The translations under genes were made by a program, and so were the position numbers. The notes under the pieces were generated by a model, which saw nothing but the letters and a program-made list of their open reading frames with translations, did no database searches and had not been told where the DNA came from. A stretch of 29,379 nucleotides of DNA, taken from an uncultured Bulleidia sp. (lineage in GTDB: Bacteria; Bacillota_I; Bacilli_A; Erysipelotrichales; Erysipelotrichaceae). Of this stretch, positions 22,695-29,379 are shown piece after piece. The stretch covers positions 1-29,379 of the forward strand of contig CAKVBD010000027.1 of NCBI GenBank assembly GCA_934725105.1, in the 5' to 3' direction. Each line of letters opens with the position of its first letter. Position 1 is the stretch's first letter.

Positions 22695-24109
22695 ATACGA
22701 TTCTCCTGTGTTAAGATCTTAGAATCTTCAGAATCCAGCACAACATCTAAAACCGATATTCCAAGCTCTCGCGCTAATATATTCACAACTCTAGGTTCAC
22801 AGAACCCACCCTGACATCTTCCCATGCCAGGTCTGACTCTTTTCTTTACGCCTTTGACACTTCTTGCACCACAATTTCTATGGATACAGTCAATGATTTC
22901 TCCTTCACTGATAGATTCACAACGGCAGATGATCTTTGCATACAATGGATTTTCACGAATGACTGCATCTCTTTCTTCACTCGTCAATTCAGCCATCACG
23001 ATTGGCTTCTTTCTTGTCTTAATAGCGGAAGCATTCTTTTCAAGCATCATATCCTTCAAAAACTGTTCTATGACATATTTAGAAATTGCTGGCGCAGATG
23101 CTAAACCAGGAGATTCAATGGAAGCAACATCAATAAAGCCTTTACATCCATTCACTTCTTCAATAATAAAGTCCTTGCTTGTACTGGATGGTCTTAATCC
23201 CGCAAATGTACGAATGACTTTATGGAAAGGAACATTCATCATTGTCTTCTGAATATTTTCTTTTACGTAAGACAAACCTTTAGAACTTGTACCTGTATCT
23301 TCACTTTCTTCAGCATCCGGTCCAAGCAATGTATTTCCATACACTGTAGGCACAGCTAATACACCTTTTCCTTTACTGGAAGGCACTGGAAAAATAATAT
23401 GATCCACATAATGAATATCATTATCTAAAACGTAATATTCCCCTTTTCTTGGACGCATTGTATAGGAGCAGTCTGCATCAACCATACGATGAATCTTATC
23501 TGCAGAAATACCAGATGCATTTATGATATGTTTTGTTTCAAATGTTCCTTTTGTTGTGGAAATGAGATAGGAACCTTCTCTTTTTTCAATGGCAGTGACT
23601 TCATGATTCAAATACAGTTCTACACCATTATCCATTGCCACTTCCATACATCCACATGCCACCTGCCATGGATAAATGATCGCTGTGGTATAGAAATTCA
23701 ATGCCTTTGTAATATTTAAAGACAAGTTTTTTTCTTTGCTTCTAGCTTCCTCTCCACTGAGCCATTCATAAGGAATATTTCTCTCGATTGCTCTTTTTTC
23801 AAGAACAAGCAGTCTTTCTTCTTCCTCTTTATCACAAGCCACAACAAATGCACCAACCTGCTTATATTTACATGCAAGATCTTTACATAGCTGTTCATAC
23901 ATTCTTGCACCTTCAACATTTAATTTTGCTTTGAGCGTATGATCTTCTGGATCATATCCCGTATGCACAATTGCACTGTTGGCCATTGTTGCACCATTGG
24001 CAATGTCGTTTTCTTTTTCGATCACTGCGACCTTGCACCTGTATTGTGAAAGGTCTTTTGCCAGCATCGTCCCAACAATACCAGCACCAATAATTATGAT
24101 GTCATACAT
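22691..24109 (-). CDS. Glycerol-3-phosphate dehydrogenase-like FAD oxidoreductase with BFD-type Fe-S domain
   Basis: A 472-residue flavoprotein of the DAO/GlpA group. FAD binds at DIIIIGAGIVGTMLAKDLSQY, followed by EKENDIANGATMANSAIVHTGY. The substrate half includes PRKGEYYVLD and TFAGLRPSS. The C-terminal part (about 393-440) is a bacterioferritin-associated-ferredoxin-like [2Fe-2S] domain with C395, C397, C432 and C437 (CRC ... GRCQGGFC). The family oxidises glycerol-3-phosphate to dihydroxyacetone phosphate, though relatives act on 2-hydroxyglutarate. AGAGGA precedes the ATG by seven bases, and TATAAT is at 24145-24140. It heads a three-gene operon with the second FAD protein and DUF1667. 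No glpK or glpF lies beside it, so the G3P assignment rests on the family and operon pattern. Confidence 0.87.
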   Translation of the reverse strand: MYDIIIIGAGIVGTMLAKDLSQYRCKVAVIEKENDIANGATMANSAIVHTGYDPEDHTLKAKLNVEGARMYEQLCKDLACKYKQVGAFVVACDKEEEERLLVLEKRAIERNIPYEWLSGEEARSKEKNLSLNITKALNFYTTAIIYPWQVACGCMEVAMDNGVELYLNHEVTAIEKREGSYLISTTKGTFETKHIINASGISADKIHRMVDADCSYTMRPRKGEYYVLDNDIHYVDHIIFPVPSSKGKGVLAVPTVYGNTLLGPDAEESEDTGTSSKGLSYVKENIQKTMMNVPFHKVIRTFAGLRPSSTSKDFIIEEVNGCKGFIDVASIESPGLASAPAISKYVIEQFLKDMMLEKNASAIKTRKKPIVMAELTSEERDAVIRENPLYAKIICRCESISEGEIIDCIHRNCGARSVKGVKKRVRPGMGRCQGGFCEPRVVNILARELGISVLDVVLDSEDSKILTQENRI

Positions 24110-24139
24110 GATAATTTCCTCTTTAAATTTTCTTTCTTT

Positions 24140-24145
24140 ATTATA
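24140..24145 (-). promoter_or_regulatory. -10 box of the flavoprotein-DUF1667 operon
   Basis: TATAAT read leftwards, about 31 bases before the ATG at 24109; no good -35 at 16-18 bases. Region 24110-24209 is A/T-rich and holds nothing else clear. Confidence 0.4.
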
Positions 24146-24209
24146 GTTTATATTATTGTATTTTTGTTATACAGAAGTTAATATTTGTTGAAGAAAGAAG
24201 GAAGTTTTT

Positions 24210-24479
24210 ATGTATTATGTTGAAGATGGGTGTGAAAGATGTGGATACTACGAATGTCAGAAGTGCCATACTAGATTTCTTTCACAATATATTGCACCAG
24301 TATGCAAATGTCCAGACTGTGATAGAGAAGTAGATATGGAAATTGGTCCTGATGAAGAAATGGCAGAAGAAACAACATCAGCAAAACTCATTGAAGTCAT
24401 TGAAGGAAAAGAAAACGTTGAAAAATACGATAAGCTTCTTAGCCTTGCGATTACAGGTGGGGACTTCGACTGGCTATAA
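24210..24479 (+). CDS. Small zinc-ribbon-like protein, function unknown
   Basis: An 89-residue acidic protein. Its N-terminal half holds eight closely spaced cysteines: DGCERCGYYECQKCH gives CxxC, then CQKC, and VCKCPDC a further group, suggesting one or two structural zinc sites. The C-terminal half is helical and acidic (DEEMAEETTSAKLIEVIEGKENVEKYDKLL) and ends GGDFDWL. I recognise no named family. AAGGA about seven bases before the ATG supports translation. It is flanked by a divergent flavoprotein operon and a convergent ROK kinase, so it is probably monocistronic. It could be an RNA- or protein-binding adaptor; this is a guess based on its ribbon and acidic tail. Confidence 0.72.
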   Translation: MYYVEDGCERCGYYECQKCHTRFLSQYIAPVCKCPDCDREVDMEIGPDEEMAEETTSAKLIEVIEGKENVEKYDKLLSLAITGGDFDWL

Positions 24480-24512
24480 AAAATGTGTGAGATTTCAAAC
24501 TCACACATTTTT
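24478..24512 (+). terminator. Bidirectional terminator between zinc-ribbon gene and ROK kinase
   Basis: AAAATGTGTGAG (24480-24491) pairs perfectly with CTCACACATTTT (24500-24511) around an eight-base loop, with A and T runs on both sides. It stops one base before the leftward ROK stop codon. Confidence 0.88.
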
Positions 24513-24513
24513 A

Positions 24514-25416
24514 TTATTTACCTTCAGATAGAGGAATCATTGCGGCACCAATAATGCCAGGTTCATCTAATTCAGCAATCTTGAATGGTGTATCATGTAC
24601 TGCATCATGAGAGAACTTCTTGAAGTTTTCAATCACACCAGGCAAGAACTTGTCAGCACTCTTTGTCATGCCGCCGCCGATCACAAACATTTCTGGATCA
24701 CAGACAGTACTGATTGTTGCGAACATCTGCCCAAGATCTTCTTCCATTTGAGAAACAATTGCCTTTGCCTTTTCATTTCCCTTTTCAGCAAGATCAAATA
24801 CATTACCCGCATGCTGGATATCTTCTTCAGGAAGTGCCTGCTTTCCTTTACGTGTAATTGCAGTACCACTTGCTTCGTTTTCAACAGCGCCAACATTCAA
24901 GTAGTTTACCTTTTCACGGTTACGGTCAATGATCATATTTGCAATTTCACCACCGAAACCATGCATGCCGCTGACTGTCTTTCCATCCACAACAAGTACA
25001 CCACCAATACCTGTAGAAATTGTTACATAGAATACTGTATGCAAGCCTTTACCAGCACCAACAAGTGCTTCTGCTAGACCAGCACAGTTTGCATCATTAT
25101 CAAGATATGTTGGCAAATGGAATTCTTCACTTAATTCCTTTGCCATTGGATAGCCTTTAAATCCCTTTAAGTTTGTTGAAAGTGTCATTGTCTGTGTCTT
25201 CTTGTCTACTGGACCAGGTACACAAACACCAATACCACTAGCTTCTTCCACATTTGGAAGCTGATGAATGAGATCCTTAATGTTTCCCATTACCTTTTCT
25301 GGACCTTCTAATCCATAAGATGGTCCTTTTACCTGTGCGAGAATTTCCCCGTTTTCTGTGATCTTGGCACATCTGACATTTGTTCCACCAAGATCTACAC
25401 CAATGTAGCACTTCAT
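24514..25416 (-). CDS. ROK-family sugar kinase (probable glucokinase) without zinc motif
   Basis: A 300-residue ROK kinase phosphorylating glucose or a related sugar with ATP. The phosphate-binding loop is GVDLGGTN (6-13), the sugar-binding motif is LDNDANCAGLAEAL with catalytic Asp108, and STGIGGVLVVDG and FVIGGGMTKSAD follow. The consensus zinc motif CxCGxxGC is absent: after GEIANMIID the sequence runs REKVNYLNVGAVENEASG, and the usual zinc histidine of GEIGH is Asn160. Glu179 in the sugar site is kept. AAGGAGGA is six bases before the ATG. It lies 52 bases after rimO on the same strand and is probably co-transcribed. Glucose is the most likely substrate; N-acetylmannosamine or fructose remain possible. 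Confidence 0.85.
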   Translation of the reverse strand: MKCYIGVDLGGTNVRCAKITENGEILAQVKGPSYGLEGPEKVMGNIKDLIHQLPNVEEASGIGVCVPGPVDKKTQTMTLSTNLKGFKGYPMAKELSEEFHLPTYLDNDANCAGLAEALVGAGKGLHTVFYVTISTGIGGVLVVDGKTVSGMHGFGGEIANMIIDRNREKVNYLNVGAVENEASGTAITRKGKQALPEEDIQHAGNVFDLAEKGNEKAKAIVSQMEEDLGQMFATISTVCDPEMFVIGGGMTKSADKFLPGVIENFKKFSHDAVHDTPFKIAELDEPGIIGAAMIPLSEGK

Positions 25417-25468
25417 GATTTATCCTCCTTATAAATTTATCTGTTAAACCAGTTTTGGCTATACTTCC

Positions 25469-26770
25469 TTACGCAACTTCATCTCCAATGAGATTTGCTC
25501 CAGAAACCTTTGTAATCTTAACTGTAGCAAATTCACCTGGCTGATGATCTTTGAGTGGATGAAAACGAACATTTCCATCAACATTATCTGGAGCCATCTT
25601 TGCACTTCTTCCAATATACATCTGTGTTAATGGATCCACTCTTTCAATCAATACTTCCTGTACTGTTCCAATTTCTTTCTGTAGAAGAGAAACACCAATG
25701 ATTTCCTGTGCATCCATGATTTCTTTTCTTCTACGGTCTTTTTCTTCCTGTGGTACGTTGTCATTCATATCATATGCAGCTGTACCTTCTTCTCTAGAAT
25801 ATGTAAAGATACCTAAACGATTCCACTGCAGCTGCTTCACTAAGCTTAAGCTTTCTGCGTGTTCTTCTAAAGTTTCTTCAGGGAAACCAGCAATCATTGT
25901 TGTACGCAGCGTTGCATCTGGTATTTCTTCACGAATCTTATTCACACGATCAATGATCTGTTCACGACTTGTCTTTCTGCGCATTCTCTTGAGCACTGCA
26001 CTAGAACCATGTTGTGTTGGAATATCAAAATATGGAAGAACATGTTTAGAATTCTTAATTGTTTCAATCAATCCATCTTCCATTTCATCTGGATACATAT
26101 ATAACATACGGATCCATGCAATTCCTTCAATCTGATCCAATTCTTTTAACAGCTCTGATAAATGTGATTTTCCATCAAAGTCAAAACCATATCTCGTACA
26201 GTCCTGTGCTACAAGTGTAATTTCTTTCACACCAGTAGAAGCTAAACGTCTTGCTTCTTCTAGAATTTTATCCATTGGCTGAGAGTGCAGATTTCCACGA
26301 ATGAATGGAATTGCACAGAACGCACAGCGATTATTACATCCATCACTGATTGCAAGATACGCCATCCAAGGCTTTCCAGAAAGTACTCTAGGTGTCAATC
26401 CATAGTTATTGGAAATCTTTACACCCAATACCTCTGTTAAAATTGATCCCATCGAAGCATATTCATCAATGGAAATAAAGCGATCTACTTCTGGCATTTC
26501 CTCTTCCAGCTGTGGCTTATATCTTTTCGCAAGACATCCCATAACGATGAGTTTCTTTAGATTTTTCTGCTTATAATCTGCAACATCTAAAATCGTTTCA
26601 ATGGCTTCGCTTTTTGCCGCATCAATAAATCCACATGTATTTACAATAATCGCATCCGCATCATCATAGGATGTAACGATTTCCTGATTGGACTGTCTCA
26701 ATAAGCCCAGTACGTTTTCTGTATCTACCAGGTTTTTTGCACAACCTAGAGAAATTACACCAATTTTCAT
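25469..26770 (-). CDS. rimO: Ribosomal protein S12 methylthiotransferase RimO
   Basis: A 433-residue radical-SAM enzyme that methylthiolates a conserved aspartate of ribosomal protein S12. The N-terminal methylthiotransferase domain binds a [4Fe-4S] cluster through C10 (SLGCAKN), C46 (NTCGFID) and C79 (MGCLAKRY). The radical-SAM cluster is C145, C149, C152 (GCNNRCAFCAIP). A TRAM domain ends the protein (GTVQEVLIERVDP onwards). The SLGCAKNLVDTE start and length distinguish RimO from the tRNA enzyme MiaB. AGAGGT lies five bases before the ATG. The extended -10 at 26805-26797 gives a 5' end about 20 bases upstream. The ROK kinase gene follows. Confidence 0.95.
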   Translation of the reverse strand: MKIGVISLGCAKNLVDTENVLGLLRQSNQEIVTSYDDADAIIVNTCGFIDAAKSEAIETILDVADYKQKNLKKLIVMGCLAKRYKPQLEEEMPEVDRFISIDEYASMGSILTEVLGVKISNNYGLTPRVLSGKPWMAYLAISDGCNNRCAFCAIPFIRGNLHSQPMDKILEEARRLASTGVKEITLVAQDCTRYGFDFDGKSHLSELLKELDQIEGIAWIRMLYMYPDEMEDGLIETIKNSKHVLPYFDIPTQHGSSAVLKRMRRKTSREQIIDRVNKIREEIPDATLRTTMIAGFPEETLEEHAESLSLVKQLQWNRLGIFTYSREEGTAAYDMNDNVPQEEKDRRRKEIMDAQEIIGVSLLQKEIGTVQEVLIERVDPLTQMYIGRSAKMAPDNVDGNVRFHPLKDHQPGEFATVKITKVSGANLIGDEVA

Positions 26771-26796
26771 TTTTTACCTCTTAAAATTCCGTTTTT

Positions 26797-26805
26797 ATTA
26801 TAGCA
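26797..26805 (-). promoter_or_regulatory. Extended -10 promoter of rimO
   Basis: Read leftwards, TGC immediately before TATAAT (26802-26797). The -35 position has no clear match, as expected for an extended -10 promoter. Confidence 0.6.
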
Positions 26806-26823
26806 TTATTGAAAGCGTTATTA

Positions 26824-26852
26824 ATGACAATTCAAAAAAAAGAAACTAATAT
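26824..26852 (+). promoter_or_regulatory. Candidate promoter of the glutaredoxin-like gene
   Basis: ATGACA (26824-26829), 17 bases, TAATAT (26847-26852). The start would fall near 26859, just ahead of the AAGGAGGA ribosome site. Confidence 0.45.
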
Positions 26853-26874
26853 ATTTTGCAAGGAGGATGTTGTT

Positions 26875-27189
26875 ATGATCAAAGTATACGGCACAAATAC
26901 ATGTCCAGATTGTATGGATGCAAAAGCAAATCTAGACTTTTACCACATTCCTTACACATATATTGATGTATGTACATCTGTGAAAGAACTCAAGGAATTT
27001 ATTCAATTACGTGATTCGTCTTCTATCTTTCAGAAAGCAAAAGACAATGGTTCTCTAGGCATTCCCGCAATTATCAAAGAAGATGGCTCTATCACACTTG
27101 ATTGGGAAAGTATCATCAAAGAAAACGGACATGAAGTGATTCATGTATCCAGTGGAAAAGCATGTGGAATCGATGGAAAAGGCTGCTGA
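26875..27189 (+). CDS. Glutaredoxin-related protein with extra C-terminal cysteines
   Basis: A 104-residue thioredoxin-fold protein. The active site is CPDC in VYGTNTCPDCMDAK, and the cis-proline loop is LGIPAI. An insertion between the halves (SVKELKEFIQLRDSSSIFQKAKDNG) and the tail GKACGIDGKGC are features I associate with the COG4545 glutaredoxin-related group in anaerobes. The two tail cysteines could form a resolving or metal site. A longer frame from 26809 is unlikely: AAGGAGGA stands seven bases before the ATG at 26875. It probably reduces disulfides or acts as a redox relay in the cytoplasm. A small hairpin overlaps its end. The flavoprotein follows, but with its own -10 box. Confidence 0.85.
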   Translation: MIKVYGTNTCPDCMDAKANLDFYHIPYTYIDVCTSVKELKEFIQLRDSSSIFQKAKDNGSLGIPAIIKEDGSITLDWESIIKENGHEVIHVSSGKACGIDGKGC

Positions 27190-27199
27190 AGCCTTTTTT
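27179..27199 (+). terminator. Short terminator after the glutaredoxin-like gene
   Basis: AAGGCT (27179-27184) pairs with AGCCTT (27090-type arm at 27190-27195) around GCTGA, followed by T to 27199. The stem is only six base pairs and overlaps the stop codon, so readthrough is likely. Confidence 0.55.
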
Positions 27200-27204
27200 C
27201 TGTG

Positions 27205-27210
27205 TATAAT
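27205..27210 (+). promoter_or_regulatory. -10 box placed for a leaderless flavoprotein mRNA
   Basis: TATAAT, with TG just before it, ends seven bases before the ATG at 27217. The transcript would start at or within a base of that ATG. No -35 match is apparent. Confidence 0.5.
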
Positions 27211-27216
27211 AGATAC

Positions 27217-28776
27217 ATGTTATTAAAGATCAATCAAATCAAAGTTCCTGTTGGAACAGCTTTATCAAAAGAAGATATCGCAAAAAAACTACATACATCA
27301 CTACATGATGTCATTTCCTATACGATTGAAAAAGAATCTCTAGATGCACGTGGAGAAAATCTAGTCAATTCCTATACAGTTCTTGCAGATATTAAAAACG
27401 CTGAAAAACATCTTAGAAAAAAAGATGTACAGGCTGGAAAAGAAGAAAAATATATTTCTCCTTCTCCTATTCATACAGACGAAAGACCTGTCATTGTAGG
27501 CTTTGGCCCAAGCGGCATGTTTGCAGGACTTCTTTTAAGTGAATGTGGGTGTAAGCCAATCATCATTGAACGAGGAAAAGCAGTGGAAGAACGTCAGAAA
27601 GACATCGAAGCATTCTTTGATAATGGTGTACTTCTAGAAGAAAGCAACATTCAATATGGTGAAGGTGGCGCTGGTACATTTTCCGATGGCAAATTAACAA
27701 CACGCATGAAAAATATCCGTGTCAAAAAAGTACTGGAAGAATTTATTGAAGCAGGTGCAGATGAAGCAATCTATTATCAGAATCGTGCTCATATTGGTAC
27801 AGATGTTCTTAGAGTATTAGTCAAAAACATTCGTGAAAAGATTATTTCTCTTGGTGGAGAAATTCATTTTTCAACACGTTTAGAATCCATTGAAATAAAG
27901 AATGGGAAAGTACATTCCATTGTTACAAATACAGGAAAAATACAAACACATCATGTATTGTTGTGTTGTGGACACAGTGCATCTGATACATATGAAACAC
28001 TTTACGCACAAGGGATTCATATGATCCAGAAAGATTTTGCATGTGGCGTACGTGTAGAACATCCACAAACACTCATCAATCAGAATCAGTATGGAAAGTT
28101 TGCAGATCACCCTTCTCTTGGTGCTGCAAGCTATTCTTTAACACATCATTCTTCCAATGGTAGAGGTGTCTATTCCTTCTGTATGTGTCCTGGCGGTGTT
28201 GTGATCCCAGCTTCTACGCAGGCTGCATCTTTAGCAGTCAATGGCATGTCCTACAGCCAAAGAGACGGAAAGAACGCAAACAGTGCAATCTTAGTGCAGA
28301 TTCCAACAAAAGATTTTGATCATGGACATCCATTAGATGGATTTGCTTTCCAGAAGCAGCTAGAGAAAAAAGCATATATTGATTTATTCAATGCACCAAG
28401 TGAAAACATCAAAGATTATGTAAATCACACAACTCCTTCTTCTTTAAGAATCGAATCTTCTTATCCTAGAGAAAATATTGTCTATGATATGCATCATCTA
28501 TTTTCAGATGCCGTGAATCAATCCTTAGAAGATGGTTTCCATAACTTTGATCATAAAATTCCAGGTTTTATTGAACAAGGAATCATGGTTGGTATGGAAT
28601 CTAGATCTTCTTCTCCAATCCGTATTCTAAGAAATGAAGATGGACAAAGCAGCAATTGTCTTGGACTGTATCCTTGTGGAGAAGGTGCAGGATATGCAGG
28701 CGGCATTGTTTCTAGTGCCGTTGATGGTATCAAACAAGCAGAAAATGTGATAGCTAACATAAAAAACAGTCAGTAG
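27217..28776 (+). CDS. FAD-dependent dehydrogenase-like protein (COG2509 type)
   Basis: A 519-residue flavoprotein. The N-terminal 90 residues form a separate domain (MLLKINQIKVPVGTALSKEDIAKKL). FAD binds at VIVGFGPSGMFAGLLLSECG, followed by IERGKAVEERQKDIEAFF. The family signature GEGGAGTFSDGKLTTR is intact, and the C-terminal FAD loop is CGEGAGYAGGIVSSAVDG. Relatives are widespread but have no established reaction. No Shine-Dalgarno precedes the ATG or the in-frame GTG at 27202. A TATAAT ends seven bases before the ATG, so leaderless translation is likely; I choose 27217. The gene may also be reached by readthrough from the glutaredoxin-like gene. It ends in a terminator shared with the PfkB kinase gene. 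Confidence 0.85.
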   Translation: MLLKINQIKVPVGTALSKEDIAKKLHTSLHDVISYTIEKESLDARGENLVNSYTVLADIKNAEKHLRKKDVQAGKEEKYISPSPIHTDERPVIVGFGPSGMFAGLLLSECGCKPIIIERGKAVEERQKDIEAFFDNGVLLEESNIQYGEGGAGTFSDGKLTTRMKNIRVKKVLEEFIEAGADEAIYYQNRAHIGTDVLRVLVKNIREKIISLGGEIHFSTRLESIEIKNGKVHSIVTNTGKIQTHHVLLCCGHSASDTYETLYAQGIHMIQKDFACGVRVEHPQTLINQNQYGKFADHPSLGAASYSLTHHSSNGRGVYSFCMCPGGVVIPASTQAASLAVNGMSYSQRDGKNANSAILVQIPTKDFDHGHPLDGFAFQKQLEKKAYIDLFNAPSENIKDYVNHTTPSSLRIESSYPRENIVYDMHHLFSDAVNQSLEDGFHNFDHKIPGFIEQGIMVGMESRSSSPIRILRNEDGQSSNCLGLYPCGEGAGYAGGIVSSAVDGIKQAENVIANIKNSQ

Positions 28777-28787
28777 ACTGTTTTTTT
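28761..28787 (+). terminator. Bidirectional terminator between flavoprotein and PfkB kinase
   Basis: AAAAAACAGTC (28761-28771) pairs perfectly with GACTGTTTTTT (28776-28786) around AGTA, then T to 28787. It covers the flavoprotein stop codon and lies three bases before the leftward kinase stop, so it can serve both. Confidence 0.88.
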
Positions 28788-28789
28788 GT

Positions 28790-29379
28790 TTAATCGAAAA
28801 TTGACATCTGTTGACAATGCAATGCTGCAGGATCTAAATCAAATTCCGCCGGTTCAAATCTAGGACAGACATTTTCAGAATTTGAAATCACAGAAGAAGC
28901 AACTCTTGTACCAATTTCACAGGATTCCTTCAAACTCTTTCCATATGTCAAGCCAACCGCAACGCCTGTAAAGAATCCATCCCCTGCACCAGTTGTATCA
29001 ATCACCTGTGTCTTCTGTGCTGGAATATGTCCATGGTTTCCATGTTCATCAACATACACAGCACCCTTTTCACCAAGTGTTACGACAAAGTTAGAATACT
29101 GTGCTGTTTTCGCTTGTTTTGCGATAACTTCAGCAAGCTGTTCCGGTTCATATTTAGAATAATCTTCAGAAAATAAAATACTGGCTTCCTGATCATTACA
29201 TACAACACATCCCGTACGCTTCATCAGATCTCTTCTTTCCATCGCAATCGACATATTACTTACAACGGCATATACTTTAATTCCATACTTGTCTGCCAAT
29301 GCGTGAACTGTTATGAAATGACCTTTGTCAAGAAGAAAATGTAATTTCTTGATAAATTGATCTGGAAGATAAGGAAAGA
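28790..29379 (-). CDS. PfkB-family carbohydrate kinase, partial (N-terminus beyond the window)
   Basis: The last 195 residues of a kinase whose frame stays open to the right edge. The signature DTTGAGDGFFTGVAVGL holds the catalytic Asp (GAGD) and anion hole of the ribokinase/PfkB family. The preceding NDQEASILFS, FVVTLGEKGAVYVDEHGN and the C-terminal GTRVASSVISNSENVCPRF are also typical. About 100-130 N-terminal residues are missing. The edge sequence (FPYLPDQF...HALADKYGIK) leads directly in, so the TTG at 29299 is an internal Leu and not the start. The substrate is unclear: ribose, fructose or a nucleoside such as pseudouridine are all handled by this family. Read leftwards, it ends at the shared terminator. 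Confidence 0.85.
   Translation of the reverse strand, partial: FPYLPDQFIKKLHFLLDKGHFITVHALADKYGIKVYAVVSNMSIAMERRDLMKRTGCVVCNDQEASILFSEDYSKYEPEQLAEVIAKQAKTAQYSNFVVTLGEKGAVYVDEHGNHGHIPAQKTQVIDTTGAGDGFFTGVAVGLTYGKSLKESCEIGTRVASSVISNSENVCPRFEPAEFDLDPAALHCQQMSIFD

Noticed and set aside
24595..25077. 160-codon frame antisense to the ROK kinase
   Set aside because: Entirely opposite an intact kinase gene with full motifs; no ribosome site.
29297..29299. TTG start for the PfkB kinase
   Set aside because: The frame continues uninterrupted to the right edge and the upstream residues read smoothly into the domain, so this Leu is internal and the gene is truncated by the window.
1..29379. CRISPR arrays, insertion sequences, prophage or tRNA genes
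   Set aside because: No regularly spaced repeats, transposase or integrase frames, or cloverleaf-like sequences were seen.

Overview
The window is about 29 kb of low-GC chromosomal DNA with tightly packed short operons, strong AGGAGG-type ribosome binding sites, TATAAT-type -10 boxes and compact hairpin terminators shared between converging genes. This points to a Bacillota (Firmicutes) chromosome. The gene set (an NAD-type isocitrate dehydrogenase next to a YbhJ-like hydratase and citrate synthase, a DUF1667 trio, a CxCGxxGC-less ROK kinase) would suit a gut anaerobe of the Erysipelotrichia or Clostridia type; that placement is an inference. I see no rRNA, tRNA, CRISPR array, phage or transposon.

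Layout. (1) 24-5398: a divergent oxidative TCA block. Citrate synthase reads right; isocitrate dehydrogenase, an aconitase-family hydratase and a HAD phosphatase read left, with an 11-bp-arm inverted repeat in the shared control region. Together they would make 2-oxoglutarate (for glutamate) from oxaloacetate and acetyl-CoA. (2) 5432-6180: a 59-residue membrane protein, a small lipoprotein and a possible 15-residue leader ORF. (3) 6181-9849: an operon of an RlmI-like methyltransferase, a VOC protein and two histidine-phosphatase genes, the last one a tandem two-domain protein. (4) 9854-12980: hflX and an M18 aminopeptidase, divergent from a membrane-anchored heavy-metal-binding protein. (5) 12976-16076: a marR / iron alcohol dehydrogenase / aldehyde dehydrogenase operon with two matching palindromic operators at its promoter. 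(6) 16074-19683: an operon of an SseB-domain protein, a GNAT plus pyrophosphatase-like fusion, a YtcJ-type amidohydrolase and a phosphinothricin-acetyltransferase-like GNAT. (7) 19729-21080: htrA. (8) 21065-24145: glycerol-3-phosphate-dehydrogenase-like oxidoreductase, a second FAD oxidoreductase and DUF1667. (9) 24210-28787: a small zinc-ribbon protein, rimO and a ROK sugar kinase, a glutaredoxin-like protein and a COG2509-type flavoprotein. (10) 28790-29379: the C-terminal part of a PfkB kinase running off the right edge.

Most of the window is metabolic and housekeeping. The points most worth a second look are the GNAT/pyrophosphatase-like fusion, the hydratase that keeps the Fe-S cysteines but lacks the usual aconitase serine motif, the twin MarR operators, two genes that look leaderless (hflX and the COG2509 flavoprotein), the tandem phosphatase with RHG changed to NHG, and the ROK kinase lacking its zinc motif. 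No single large novel defence or mobile system is evident.
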